Source: Planctomycetaceae bacterium (GTDB lineage Bacteria > Planctomycetota > Planctomycetia > Pirellulales > UBA1268). From it: 43,439 bases of DNA. The stretch spans positions 1 to 43,439 of the forward strand of contig CANFQO010000019.1 in NCBI GenBank assembly GCA_947449135.1, in the 5' to 3' direction. The stretch's first letter is position 1. Each line of letters opens with the position of its first letter. The notes under the pieces are model-generated. The model saw only the letters and a list, made by a program, of their open reading frames with translations. It had not been told where the DNA came from and made no database searches. Positions 1 to 8,449 of the stretch are shown piece by piece. Position numbers and translations under genes: made by a program.

Positions 1-42
1 AAATGGTTTCCGGTGAAAAACGAAACCACTCGGAGCATCAAC

Positions 43-354
43 ATGACGCGTGGATACCTTTCGCTGCGGTTCAACGAGGCCAACCCATCTCACCACCTGT
101 ACGTCAACACTGGCGGACGAACTGACGGCAACTACTGGGTGGCCTACACGCTCCATTTTGGCGGCCGCAAACGCCGTATCCGGCGGTCCCTCGGCACGAA
201 GTGCCTGGCGGACGCCATTCGGTTACGCGACGAACTGTTCGCCCGAATCGAGCGGGACGGTGAGGAGGTGCCAGAGCGCCGGCGAACGGGTCTGGCTGAC
301 GGCGATAGGGAGAGCGAGATGCAGCCTGTGCCGAGCTATGCGACCCCCGTCTGA
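43..354 (+). CDS. Small basic hypothetical protein
   Basis: Unrecognised protein of 103 residues. I chose the ATG at 43 because GGAG at 32-35 lies 7 bases upstream; an in-frame GTG at 13 has no such site. The middle (about residues 35-70) has an aromatic, Arg/Lys-rich stretch (YWVAYTLHFGGRKRRIRR) followed by a helix. This resembles the three-stranded arm-type DNA-binding domains found at the front of many integrases, but no catalytic part follows. It may be a stand-alone DNA-binding protein or the remnant of one. The gene precedes a second small gene by about 30 bases on the same strand. Function is unknown, and the DNA-binding idea is an inference from composition. Confidence 0.5.
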   Translation: MTRGYLSLRFNEANPSHHLYVNTGGRTDGNYWVAYTLHFGGRKRRIRRSLGTKCLADAIRLRDELFARIERDGEEVPERRRTGLADGDRESEMQPVPSYATPV

Positions 355-385
355 ACGAATCACCCCACACCCGAGGAGTCCACAG

Positions 386-703
386 ATGAAGAAAAACCCA
401 TTGCTTGAAGAACTGCATTACCGCCGAACCTTCATCATCACCGCCGACAACACCTTCGCGGAGTGCGAGCGGCTGACGTCCACGCCGATTGACGTGAGCG
501 ACCAGGCCAAACGGCACTGGCGACGCGCCGCGAAGCTCTACGGTATTGCCGCAGAGCATTACAGACGTGGCGGCCTTGGCCTGCGGGCGATAGCGGCGTG
601 GAAAGGTGCGGCGAAGTGCTTCGAGGCTCTCAAGATGCCTGACGACCACGAGCGATGCCGGCTGAAGTCGATTTCCATCCCGGTGTACTACGGGTGCGAA
701 TGA
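386..703 (+). CDS. Hypothetical protein, helical
   Basis: Unrecognised 105-residue protein. The start is the ATG at 386, with GAGGAG at 372-377 just upstream. Residues about 35-90 look helical and TPR-like in character (KRHWRRAAKLYGIAAEHY, then AIAAWKGAAKCFEAL), consistent with one or two helix-turn-helix repeats for protein contacts, though I cannot assign a family. It sits between two other small plus-strand genes that each have their own ribosome binding site, so the three may be co-transcribed. No signal peptide or membrane segment is visible. Confidence 0.6.
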   Translation: MKKNPLLEELHYRRTFIITADNTFAECERLTSTPIDVSDQAKRHWRRAAKLYGIAAEHYRRGGLGLRAIAAWKGAAKCFEALKMPDDHERCRLKSISIPVYYGCE

Positions 704-752
704 TGAGCGATTCTGAGAAGTTCTTGCAAACACCAACAGAAGGAGGCCCGAC

Positions 753-1214
753 ATGAGCAACCAACGAATCCTGACGCTGTATCCCTACCTCTACCCCGGC
801 ACCGCGTGCTGGGTGTTCGATGACGCCAGAACGGGGCTCAAGGAGGAAGCGTTTGTGGAGGGCACGAGCGAGATGATCACCCGTGTCGTCGAGCGGAAGA
901 AGATTCCCGGAGCTGCCAAGGGTTTTCTGTTGACGTTCTCGGACCAACCGTTCGACGGTCACGATGTCGAGCGACTTTGGCTTCGTGGGGATGCCCAGGA
1001 CGGTAACTGGTACGAGGGCGACGTCCTTGGCGAGTACATGGAAAATTGGCTCTGTCCGGCGCTGCTCCTGTATTTCGAGAAACCGCCACAGCGGCTCTAC
1101 GTCCGATGCGATCCGCTGCCAGCCGGCGTGAACCCAATCTGGAATCCGCCACCGGGCGCGGAAGGCAGAAGATTTGTCGAAGCTCCGCAGAGTTGGGATC
1201 ACGGGCCGAGGTAG
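753..1214 (+). CDS. DUF6717-like protein
   Basis: A 153-residue protein with a strong ribosome binding site (AGGAGG at 741-746, 6 bases before ATG). The pattern is a start like LTLYPYLYPGTACWVFDD, a central GFLLTFSDQPF, then W-rich GNWYEGD and WLCPALLLYF, ending with YVRCDPLP. This matches my recollection of DUF6717, a family of unknown function common in planctomycetes. The trailing 35 residues are Pro/Gly-rich and probably unstructured. No catalytic motif is evident. It is the last of three small plus-strand genes and converges on the minus-strand HEPN gene across a 160-base gap in which I see no clear hairpin. Confidence 0.65.
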   Translation: MSNQRILTLYPYLYPGTACWVFDDARTGLKEEAFVEGTSEMITRVVERKKIPGAAKGFLLTFSDQPFDGHDVERLWLRGDAQDGNWYEGDVLGEYMENWLCPALLLYFEKPPQRLYVRCDPLPAGVNPIWNPPPGAEGRRFVEAPQSWDHGPR

Positions 1215-1374
1215 TAATTGGTATCGCGGCCCATTCAACCTATGCCAGCTTTCGAGACAGGATCTCCCGTGCGATTATTCCCATTGAGTCACATTTCTGA
1301 TCATGTCCCACGAATAGATCGGCGATCGGGACGGTCGTCGGAGCTCTTTACCTTGTGACGTCGCGGATCCAACT

Positions 1375-2583
1375 TCACCGCCGCTGTGCGCGTCTACGCA
1401 GTTCATCAGCGATACTAGCCGCTCGATACACAAACGCTCTGTCAGCCTCATCGATTTCCTCTCCGAAATGCTCTCGCACAGGATGCGCGACGGCATTGCG
1501 GATATTCGGTATTGCGTCCAGCCACCCGAGGGCCTGAGTCTTCGACTCAACATCGCCAAGTACGCCAGAAAGATAGGGCAGGAACAGTTCCCAATTACTC
1601 GCGATGATCTTGCGAAAGTCGACAAAATCGAGGCATGAGATCAGCGGAGACTGACCGCGCTGTCGTTGCACACACTTGATTCGTTCTTGCTCTGGAACAA
1701 GCTGATCCCACCAGGCAGTTCCAAATCCGGTCTCCCCGACAGACTTTATGAATTCGGCAAGATTTACTTCGAGGTTGTGGAGCTTGACTTGAACGGTCTG
1801 GCGAGGCGTAGCTCCGGTCGAGGTCAGAAACCGAACGATGTTTCGAGTGAGGCGGGGGTTGCCCTCAATGCCTGGAAAATGCAGGCCCCCAGCGGTCAGC
1901 ACCGGGTCGCTCAAGATGCCGATGGATGAAGTCGCGAGTAAGCCACCATTCTGTTCTGTGTAAGAGACAACGAGCGGAGTCACGTCCTGCCATGTGAACT
2001 CAGATACCGGAAGATCAGTGCGGCCGCTGACCAGCAAAATGGAGTCGGCCTCCGGATCACGCCCGAACGACACTACTGGCTGAGCGTGGCCTGCATACCA
2101 CAACGCGGATACTGCGTTGAAGGTTACGCGATCGACGCCGCTCAGCAGATACGCATCCTTGAAATGATCCCCATTGCGCGTGAAGTCTAGCGAATACGCA
2201 TCCTGCATATCTTGGCGACGAATTCGCCAATCAGTGCCAGTGACGTCGAAGGGAGCCGCCAGCGCATTCGCCTCATCCAGTCGGTCTTCCGGCAGTGAGA
2301 GGACGAGTCGGCCGCCGGCAACCATGCGGTCACGGAATTCCGTAAGAAGAGATAGCGCGTGCAGCTGCGCAATCGCGGCGTACTCGGTGACTACGATCCA
2401 TCCGGCAGCCTCAGTAAGCAGGCGCTGGATCTGCGACCGAATGTCGTCGGCCAGGCCAGGTCCAATTCGATGGAGCTGTACTTCCTCAATCCCTACGTCG
2501 CATTCCTTGGCGAGCGATCGGAGTAAGGTAAAGCGATCTTCCTGGCTAGGCTGCCGGAAAGTCAACAAACCCAAGACGCTCAT
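1375..2583 (-). CDS. HEPN-domain protein with amidotransferase-like N-terminal half
   Basis: A 402-residue two-domain protein. The C-terminal part (about residues 310-402) is helical and carries RNAVAH at 362-367. This fits the R-x4-H signature of HEPN ribonucleases, which in many toxin and antiphage systems cut RNA. The N-terminal 260 residues show alternating strands and helices, including WIVVTEYAAIAQ, GGRLVLSLPEDRL, NGGLLATSSIGIL and GNPRLTRNIVRFL. The layout resembles the class I glutamine-amidotransferase-like fold seen in ThuA/DUF4350 proteins, but no Cys-His-Glu triad is evident, so it may be a sensor or binding domain. It is transcribed in the same direction as the YbjN-like/M48 pair upstream, separated by 116 bases. 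The HEPN motif is seen directly; ribonuclease activity and a defence role are inferred. Confidence 0.6.
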   Translation of the reverse strand: MSVLGLLTFRQPSQEDRFTLLRSLAKECDVGIEEVQLHRIGPGLADDIRSQIQRLLTEAAGWIVVTEYAAIAQLHALSLLTEFRDRMVAGGRLVLSLPEDRLDEANALAAPFDVTGTDWRIRRQDMQDAYSLDFTRNGDHFKDAYLLSGVDRVTFNAVSALWYAGHAQPVVSFGRDPEADSILLVSGRTDLPVSEFTWQDVTPLVVSYTEQNGGLLATSSIGILSDPVLTAGGLHFPGIEGNPRLTRNIVRFLTSTGATPRQTVQVKLHNLEVNLAEFIKSVGETGFGTAWWDQLVPEQERIKCVQRQRGQSPLISCLDFVDFRKIIASNWELFLPYLSGVLGDVESKTQALGWLDAIPNIRNAVAHPVREHFGEEIDEADRAFVYRAASIADELRRRAQRR

Positions 2584-2699
2584 CTAGGCTCCTGCTTGAT
2601 CCGCTGGAACGAATACGAGAAGTTATCGTCGCGGGAACGTAAAAGAGGATCAACTGCATGTGCAGTGGAATCAGGCGCGTTGCGATTTCGCCGCTGTAG

Positions 2700-3167
2700 T
2701 CACAACGTGTCTTCGTCGCCCTGAGATGCTTCGTATTCATCCGCGGCCTGCGCCACGTGTCGGGCCGTGGCATTAAACTCATCGGCATCGAGCGTGTCGA
2801 GGAGGTGATCTGCAGAGGCTATCAGGAGATACTCCTCGGCGAGTTCCCGAATCCCAAATCTTACGAACATCAGGTTTTCGTTCTTCAGCAGCAGAGCCAT
2901 GAGTTCCTTCTGCGAAATCGTGGCGGTCACCTTCTTCTTTGGAAACGACTTCGCAACGGCGTAGATCGTGACGACTGGCTTGCCGCCGGGCGCGGTTGCG
3001 GTGGGGCGCACAAAGACTCTTTGGCTGCGGTTCTCTGCTGTCTTGAAGCCTGTGCAATAAGCCCCTAGCTCGGGATCCACCTCCCCTTTGATTCCTGCCA
3101 CGGCAGCTACGTCCCCGATCTGCTTCAGTAGTCGTGCGTACTCTTCTTTTTCTTCTTGCTGCGTCAC
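2700..3167 (-). CDS. YbjN/type III chaperone-like small protein
   Basis: A 155-residue protein if read from the GTG at 3167. That start overlaps the upstream peptidase stop by four bases (GTGA at 3164-3167), the usual sign of translational coupling, and a GGAAGG-type site precedes it. The body is strands then helices (VFVRPTATAPGGKPVVTIYA, then KELMALLLKNENLMFVRFGI), which recalls the YbjN/secretion-chaperone fold. That fold generally binds partner proteins. The tail is acidic. Because it is coupled to the M48-TerB gene, a role as chaperone or inhibitor of that peptidase is a reasonable guess. The family assignment is tentative. Confidence 0.55.
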   Translation of the reverse strand: MTQQEEKEEYARLLKQIGDVAAVAGIKGEVDPELGAYCTGFKTAENRSQRVFVRPTATAPGGKPVVTIYAVAKSFPKKKVTATISQKELMALLLKNENLMFVRFGIRELAEEYLLIASADHLLDTLDADEFNATARHVAQAADEYEASQGDEDTL

Positions 3168-4984
3168 GCCCCCACCTTCCCTTCTGAGAGATACCGCTGA
3201 ATAACGAGATCGCACGCCACATCGCGAAGGCCGATCGCGGCCCCAATTTCGTGCAACCGCTGCTGTTCTTGTGGACTGATGTTGCCGTCAGCGCACGCGA
3301 CGCTCAACACGCCAGCCATTATTCGGTAGAGCTCAATTGCGGAAAACTTTCGCCGCCGGCTTTCCAAATCTCCCTTGAACTGATCGATGCTGGCGTTTGG
3401 GTTGGTCTTAGCGATCGTGAATGGGTCAGCGACCTGAAAGCCGGGTGGGGCTAGTTCGAGGAGCCGTTGGCGTTCCTCTGACGACAGATCACCGTCCGCC
3501 ATCGCGATATATAGCCCGCCCCAGAAAAAGAAAGGTGCGAGCAGTGTGTCGCTACCGGTCGTTCCATCACGGACCTCGGAAGGGTCCATCATCGTGAGCA
3601 TGCGACGAACCGATTCATCGATGCTGCGGAGAGCCTCGTCTCGGTTCGGCCTCGCCCGGTCGTTCCAGACCTCCCAGTACATTACCATGGCACGCATTCG
3701 AAGCGGGGCTAGTGGATGAGAACAGTCCCATAGGTCGCGCTGTCCCAGTGCCGTGATCTCCGAGGACAATTCATCCCATTGCCCACTGAACTCGTTCAGG
3801 TCAAAAGAGTGCTCCTGCAACGAAACCCCGGCAATCAGTTTGAAGAAGGATGCTGCAGCACTCTCCAGTGCGCCGCAAACTAGCAGACCGACACGGTCAG
3901 CGGAGATCTCGGCCGCCCTCTCCCACGCACGCACGCGCATCGCCTGCCGAACGGTCAGACGACCGCTTTTTAGCAACGCGTTATCCGGTAACAATCCGTG
4001 CCTGAAGAGCACATGCCCAAGCTCATGCCCGAGGACAAACTCCAGCTCACCGGGGCCTGACAGTTGCTGGACCGCGCCGCTCGACAGTCCGATCAGTGCG
4101 ACATCATCCTGTAACGTCACAAACGCCTGGATGTCGGGTCTGCTGAAAACATAGGCTTCACAAGGAGTGTCATCGCCGATGACGTGTCGCAGGCGATCAA
4201 CGGTAGCTGCGACTCGTGGCAGGATCCGAGGCGAAACCCTCACGCCTTCGCGAAGCATGTCGCAGCGGGCCTCGGAAAGCTTGCGCACCGAGTCGAAGGT
4301 GCCGACCATCTCCTGTACGACGGGCAGAGCCATGAGCTCGTCATAGAGGTCTGCTTCGCACGAGATGCGCACGTGCTGAAGCTCCGGAAGTCGTGAGGCG
4401 GACAGCGGCAGGCCATCCTTGGTTGGCGTGAGCGATTCGATCCGCGCGAGGATACCGGCTCGCTGTGCGGTAGCCTCGGAATCCGGCATCAGGCTCTCGG
4501 CGTAGGCCGCCATGATCTGGCGGTAGTCTCGCGTGCATGCGTGAAGAGTCTGAAGGGCATCGGCCCGCCGGCACAGGTCCAAGCCGGCCATTCGCGTCTG
4601 CTCGCAGGCGTAACCGAAAGCCTTTTGGTCCTTGCGAAACAAGTCCAAGGCGGCGTCAAGCTGTCGGCGTTCCTGGCCAACAAATTGCGCGTACTCACGC
4701 CGATAGCGGCCCAGCTGCTTGAAGAGCTCCCAGGCGAACGGACCGAAACGCTCCTCGTCAGCCTTGGGAATGCCACCTTTCTGGCTCGCTATGTCCGTCA
4801 AAAGTCTCAGCAAATCGCTGTAGATCGCCATTTCAACGAGGAAATGCCCCACCCCGTCTTTGGCAAGCGGCAAGAGGTGAGGCGCGTGCAGCTTGTGGGC
4901 TGTATCGCGGGTAATCAATCCGCATAAATGTGAACGTAGTGCCTTGATCGGCTCGACTACTCGCGTGCTGAATTCATTCGTCAT
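3164..4984 (-). CDS. M48-type zinc metallopeptidase with TerB-like C-terminal domain
   Basis: A 606-residue protein. HELGH at 320-324 gives the two zinc-binding histidines and the catalytic glutamate, and AEISAD at 358-363 supplies the third ligand (Glu359) in the position usual for M48 peptidases. The first about 200 residues are helical, without the transmembrane helices of HtpX or Ste24, so this looks cytosolic. Residues about 510-600 hold two TerB-like helical segments, each with an acidic turn (DGDLSSEERQ, DGNISPQEQQ), as in tellurite-resistance and stress proteins. It is coupled by a 4-base overlap to the YbjN-like gene. No clear Shine-Dalgarno site precedes the ATG. Proteolysis is well supported; the substrate is unknown. 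Confidence 0.8.
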   Translation of the reverse strand: MTNEFSTRVVEPIKALRSHLCGLITRDTAHKLHAPHLLPLAKDGVGHFLVEMAIYSDLLRLLTDIASQKGGIPKADEERFGPFAWELFKQLGRYRREYAQFVGQERRQLDAALDLFRKDQKAFGYACEQTRMAGLDLCRRADALQTLHACTRDYRQIMAAYAESLMPDSEATAQRAGILARIESLTPTKDGLPLSASRLPELQHVRISCEADLYDELMALPVVQEMVGTFDSVRKLSEARCDMLREGVRVSPRILPRVAATVDRLRHVIGDDTPCEAYVFSRPDIQAFVTLQDDVALIGLSSGAVQQLSGPGELEFVLGHELGHVLFRHGLLPDNALLKSGRLTVRQAMRVRAWERAAEISADRVGLLVCGALESAAASFFKLIAGVSLQEHSFDLNEFSGQWDELSSEITALGQRDLWDCSHPLAPLRMRAMVMYWEVWNDRARPNRDEALRSIDESVRRMLTMMDPSEVRDGTTGSDTLLAPFFFWGGLYIAMADGDLSSEERQRLLELAPPGFQVADPFTIAKTNPNASIDQFKGDLESRRRKFSAIELYRIMAGVLSVACADGNISPQEQQRLHEIGAAIGLRDVACDLVIQRYLSEGKVGA

Positions 4985-5120
4985 GCGGCTGTTGACTCAG
5001 CGGGGTACGCCGGCTCGAAAAAACCACCATGCGGGGCAAGCTATCCCACTTACCGAGGGACGTCTATATGGCTGGGGACCAAAAAATGCGTCATAGGCCA
5101 ACAGGGTGAACCCGCAAATC

Positions 5121-5140
5121 ACAAACCCGGCTCGGGTTGT
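5121..5140 (-). terminator. Weak hairpin after the LRAT-like gene
   Basis: Immediately downstream of the minus-strand stop at 5141, AACCCG (5124-5129) and CGGGTT (5133-5138) form a 6-bp stem with a 3-base loop. On the minus strand the stem is followed by a short T-rich run (TTTGTGATTT). The stem is short, so this is only a possible intrinsic terminator. Confidence 0.35.
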
Positions 5141-6025
5141 TCAGGTCGTGGCTTGTTTAGATTCGCGCCCGCGCCCTTTGCCAGCTACCGTTTTTGCCGC
5201 CTTGTAGGCCGTGTATCCAACGGCGGCGGCAGCAATAACCGGGGCCGTCGTCGCTATGGCGACCCCCATTCCCATCCCGCCACCAATCAGACCGCCAATG
5301 GCTGCAAGGCCTGATGTGATGCCGGATGCGCTGAGGCCTGCGACAGTCCCCATGCTGCTCACCGCTGCGACGCTTCCAGCGGTTCCCGCCACAGCGCCCG
5401 CATAGCTGGCGACCCTACCAACCTTCCGAACTCTCCTCTCCTGTGGATCGCCTTCTCTCGGGTCAGCCAAGACGGTTGAGTTGACCAACGAGGCCGTGGC
5501 GAGAGCGGGTCCAGCGCCCAGGAGTGCCAATCCCGCTACGGCGCCGCCACCAACAAAGCCGCCGATGCTTGCGAGCCCGCCCGTAATACCCGCACCGGAC
5601 AACCCGTACACAGGCCCGCTTGCTGCGACTGCCGCCCGCCCAACGAGGCCAGCTGCATATGCGAGTGAGACCGCTCCGGTGCCGGTAGCCAAATCAATTT
5701 GGCCGCTGAGATGATTGTCGGTGACGCACCAGTTGCAGAAGTGCTCGCAGTTGTTTGCAAAGACCTTATATGACGCCTCACCGAGCCGTGATCGTGCCCG
5801 TTCTAAAACGATGTCTGATGGGTCAGATCTGCTGTGCTTGGCAACCCGAAATCCATTTCCCTGCGTGAAGTTCTGCAGATCCGTCTCCTCGACCGGGCCA
5901 GCCCTCCGATTGGTAGCCCAGCCGGCGTAGTGAATAACTCGCCCTTCGCCCACGTAGATTCCGTGGTGGAAGTAGAAAGTGCGGCGCGAGATCAAATGGG
6001 CTCCAAGCGGCGGGGCATTCTTCAT
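5141..6025 (-). CDS. LRAT/NlpC-P60-type thiol enzyme with glycine-rich membrane tail
   Basis: A 294-residue protein from the ATG at 6025; a TTG one codon upstream also fits. Residues 8-100 match the lecithin:retinol acyltransferase-like fold of the permuted NlpC/P60 superfamily. The features are HHGIYVG (His21), VIHYAG (His32) and NNCEHF with Cys93, corresponding to the usual His-His-Cys catalytic set. Such enzymes act as acyltransferases, phospholipases or peptidases through a cysteine. Residues about 110-275 are two long Gly/Ala-rich hydrophobic blocks full of GG and GxxxG steps, which suggests membrane insertion or oligomerisation, with a short basic-acidic linker between them. The catalytic end plus membrane tail would suit an effector acting on lipids. 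That role is inferred; the residues are visible. Confidence 0.75.
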   Translation of the reverse strand: MKNAPPLGAHLISRRTFYFHHGIYVGEGRVIHYAGWATNRRAGPVEETDLQNFTQGNGFRVAKHSRSDPSDIVLERARSRLGEASYKVFANNCEHFCNWCVTDNHLSGQIDLATGTGAVSLAYAAGLVGRAAVAASGPVYGLSGAGITGGLASIGGFVGGGAVAGLALLGAGPALATASLVNSTVLADPREGDPQERRVRKVGRVASYAGAVAGTAGSVAAVSSMGTVAGLSASGITSGLAAIGGLIGGGMGMGVAIATTAPVIAAAAVGYTAYKAAKTVAGKGRGRESKQATT

Positions 6026-6117
6026 CAACGGCTCTCTCTGTGGTTTCTAGTGGTGAGTGCTGGGGGGGCACATGGCCAGCGACGCCCAGCATCCACGCCT
6101 GCGATTCATATCCGGCC

Positions 6118-6318
6118 CTAGTTCTGCCGCACCATGGTCTGGCCATCGTTGGGGCACTTCTTCGTCCCGGGCTGGCCATACTCCTGAATGAGTTTGCACT
6201 TCATGCACTTGTACTTGTAGGTCTTCGGAGCGGCGAGCAGTGTGCCGGCTCCGCGAATCCCAGCCACCGCGCACGCGATGCCCGCCACAAAACCCCGCCG
6301 CATCATTGGACCGTTCAT
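6118..6318 (-). CDS. Small exported zinc-ribbon-like protein
   Basis: A 66-residue protein. The ATG at 6318 is preferred because AGGAGG lies at 6325-6330, 6 bases away; a longer reading from 6357 lacks this. The N-terminus (MMRRGFVAG followed by a hydrophobic run to LLAAP) resembles a signal peptide, with a twin-arginine pair. The mature part has CMKC and, 14 residues later, KKCPNDG, so only three cysteines form an incomplete zinc ribbon. It lies downstream of, and divergent from, the GYF_2 gene. I cannot give a function; small exported CxxC proteins of this kind are frequent in planctomycete genomes. Confidence 0.6.
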   Translation of the reverse strand: MNGPMMRRGFVAGIACAVAGIRGAGTLLAAPKTYKYKCMKCKLIQEYGQPGTKKCPNDGQTMVRQN

Positions 6319-6556
6319 CCGCCACCTCCTCAGCCATGCGTCTGGATCGAACACCACCTCAGACTACACCCCCTCCCGCTAGGTAGGCAAGCACCTAAAA
6401 ACGGTTTATGTTGCGAAAAGCCAAGTAGCAGAGAAGCAGGTTTGATCCAGTGTTTTCAGCCTTTCGACAGGGTTTGACCAAGGTTGGGAATCTCATTGGT
6501 TTGAATACGTTGTGCCGAGCTACAGGGATTTCAGTGTTTCGCTTCAGGGTTCTCCG
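6319..6556. promoter_or_regulatory. Divergent intergenic region
   Basis: These 238 bases separate the minus-strand zinc-ribbon gene from the plus-strand GYF_2 gene, so promoters for both must lie here or within. The middle (about 6395-6545) is visibly more AT-rich than the flanks. I could not identify a convincing -35/-10 pair: TTGACC at 6474-6479 has no good partner at 16-18 bases. No strong inverted repeat was seen. Confidence 0.4.
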
Positions 6557-7531
6557 ATGGCCGACGACTGGTACTACGCCCAGAACCAAGACCGCCGCGG
6601 GCCTGTATCCTTCGCCAAGCTCAAAACCATTGCTGGTGATGGCTGGCTGCGTCGCGAAGATCTGGTTTGGCATGCCGGGATGACTGAATGGACCGCCGCG
6701 GAGAAAGTGCCCGGGCTGTTTGCCAGTTCTCTTGGCCAGATTCTGCAGGACACGATCGCGGGAGTCAGAGCCCCAGCTGAAGCGAAGCCGGCTGAAGCCC
6801 AGCCGACAACGCAGCCGCCCGGTATCCCCGCTGAGATACCCAAGCCCGTTCAGGCGAAAAAATCCCAGCCCAAATCAAAGCAGGCCGAGATCGACTGGAA
6901 CGACTTGCGGCCCAGGCACGTGCTGGCCGCTTGCGGTGGATTCCTGGCGGCACTCGGGATTGCCTTCACGGTGATAGCCCAGTCACGGCTCGCTCTGGCC
7001 TTCACGCTGAGTGGCTTGTTCATCGTCGCTGCGGGGCTCTACGTCGAAATCGGGAGTCTTCTTGGGCAAGCCATCGAAAACATTGGCAAGGCATCCAAAG
7101 AGGCGGCGGACAGAAGGCTCAGGGCCAAGGAACTGGCCATCGAGAAGCAGCGATTGGACCTCGAGGCCGCTAGGCTCGCTCAGGAACAGGCGGCGCGAGA
7201 AGCGGCTTCTGGCACCGCTGTCATGCCGGCCAGCAAGCCGCCGGAATACGCGCCGGAAGGCCATGGCAGCCCAGGCCAAGTCGTCGTAATCAATCAGCCG
7301 CCCGTGCAGCGCTGGAGCCCGGGCTTGGCCGCCGTGCTGAGTTTCTTCCTCCCCGGTCTCGGCCAACTCTACAAGGGGCAGATCATCAACGGAATCATCT
7401 GGTTCTTCATGGTGATGTGTGGCTATGCGGCCCTGATCCTGCCGGGGCTGATCCTGCACTGTTTCTGCGTGCTCGGTGCTCTGAGCGGCAACCCGTGGAG
7501 CGAGGGCAGGACGATGGTGGTGAGACAGTAG
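6557..7531 (+). CDS. GYF_2-domain and TM2-like membrane protein
   Basis: A 324-residue protein read from the ATG at 6557, where the GYF_2 domain begins. Residues 4-55 (WYYAQNQDRRGPVSFAKL, then DLVWHAGMTEW) match the GYF_2/DUF4339 domain, a peptide-binding module very common in planctomycetes. A Pro/Ala/Lys linker follows to about residue 115. Two hydrophobic helices occupy about 123-170, then a charged coiled coil about 175-215. The C-terminal 60 residues (FFLPGLGQLYKGQ followed by two hydrophobic segments) look like a TM2-type hairpin. It is probably a membrane-anchored adaptor. The neighbour at 7566 follows after 34 bases and is probably co-transcribed. Function in the island is unclear, and it could be ordinary host cargo. 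Confidence 0.75.
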   Translation: MADDWYYAQNQDRRGPVSFAKLKTIAGDGWLRREDLVWHAGMTEWTAAEKVPGLFASSLGQILQDTIAGVRAPAEAKPAEAQPTTQPPGIPAEIPKPVQAKKSQPKSKQAEIDWNDLRPRHVLAACGGFLAALGIAFTVIAQSRLALAFTLSGLFIVAAGLYVEIGSLLGQAIENIGKASKEAADRRLRAKELAIEKQRLDLEAARLAQEQAAREAASGTAVMPASKPPEYAPEGHGSPGQVVVINQPPVQRWSPGLAAVLSFFLPGLGQLYKGQIINGIIWFFMVMCGYAALILPGLILHCFCVLGALSGNPWSEGRTMVVRQ

Positions 7532-7565
7532 TGGCGACCTGAAACCCCTGGAGAAGGAGAACCCC

Positions 7566-7766
7566 ATGACCAACCCTGCCAAGAACCGTCTGCATGATTA
7601 CGAAGCTGGTTGGCTGACGCTGCTGGTCGAGATGGGCGTGGCGACCAAGCAACAGGCCCACGACGCGATGTGCAGGGTCGCGCAGCGGGCCATAGATGAC
7701 GTGAATGAACGGCGGGAAAGGCGGCGTACGCAGCGGGACCGACGTCGGAACAATCGCCCTGAGTGA
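7566..7766 (+). CDS. Small basic hypothetical protein
   Basis: A 66-residue protein with a strong site AAGGAG at 7554-7559, 6 bases before ATG. It has a short helical body (residues 8-45) and a very Arg-rich tail (RRERRRTQRDRRRNNRPE) that could contact nucleic acid. No family recognised. It follows the GYF_2 gene closely and is probably in the same transcript. Confidence 0.6.
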   Translation: MTNPAKNRLHDYEAGWLTLLVEMGVATKQQAHDAMCRVAQRAIDDVNERRERRRTQRDRRRNNRPE

Positions 7767-7857
7767 ATGCTACCTAGCAGGCCCGCCTCACAACTCATCG
7801 ACTTCGAATTTCAGTTCATCCGTTTTCCTCCTACCTCTTTCCCGAAAGGACCATCCG

Positions 7858-8382
7858 ATGCTTCCCCCACAGCTGCCCCTGAAAGCCCTCGCCACACTCA
7901 TCGGCGACCATTCAAAGCTAACCGCCAGCGAAAGTGAGGAATTCACGCCCCTTGAGATGCTCACCGGGTACTACGAAGACGGCGAGTACGGTGGCATGCC
8001 TATCGAGAATCCGGAGAGCGACGAAACAGATCCGATGAAGCGACTCCAAGAGGGCGAGCGGCTGGCAATACAGTTGCATCTGGGCATGATTCAATACGAG
8101 GCAGCGTTTATTGACGGGAAGCCATACGTCGCTACAGATGCCGAGATCGCTGAAAACGAAGACAAGATGGATGACGAGACAGGCTTCCCAGACGAGACCG
8201 GCTTCTTTGGGCTGGGCATTTGGCTGGACGGAGATCAGCTCGGGCTGGAACCCATCCGCATCAGTGGCGACTTCAACGGCGACATCTGCGTCACGAAGGC
8301 GACGTTTCCGATCAGCTTGGCCAATAGGGCGAAGGTGTATTTGCAAAAGCTCGGTGCGGGGAGTTCATCGGCAGGCAGTTGA
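7858..8382 (+). CDS. Acidic hypothetical protein
   Basis: A 174-residue protein from the ATG at 7858 with AAAGGA about 6 bases upstream. It is strongly acidic, with Asp/Glu clusters at about 35-60 and 95-115, and ends in a Ser/Gly tail. There are no membrane segments, cysteine pairs or catalytic motifs that I recognise. The segment from about 118 (FGLGIWLDGDQLGLEPIRI) looks beta-rich. It is the last gene before a hairpin and the start of the long defence cluster, so it probably ends the preceding transcript. Confidence 0.55.
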   Translation: MLPPQLPLKALATLIGDHSKLTASESEEFTPLEMLTGYYEDGEYGGMPIENPESDETDPMKRLQEGERLAIQLHLGMIQYEAAFIDGKPYVATDAEIAENEDKMDDETGFPDETGFFGLGIWLDGDQLGLEPIRISGDFNGDICVTKATFPISLANRAKVYLQKLGAGSSSAGS

Positions 8383-8449
8383 CGGGAGCGCAATGAGTGG
8401 TTGCGTACCAAGGGAGGAAAGCGTTCTGTAGGCCGTCATTCGCCGGCAC

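Noticed and set aside
6474-6508. Possible promoter with TTGACC
   Set aside because: No acceptable -10 element at 16-18 bases; the nearest AT-rich hexamer is 23 bases away.
6450-6683. Plus-strand open frame of 77 codons at the start of the GYF_2 gene
   Set aside because: It overlaps the GYF_2 gene in another frame and has no domain; the GYF_2 frame is clearly coding.
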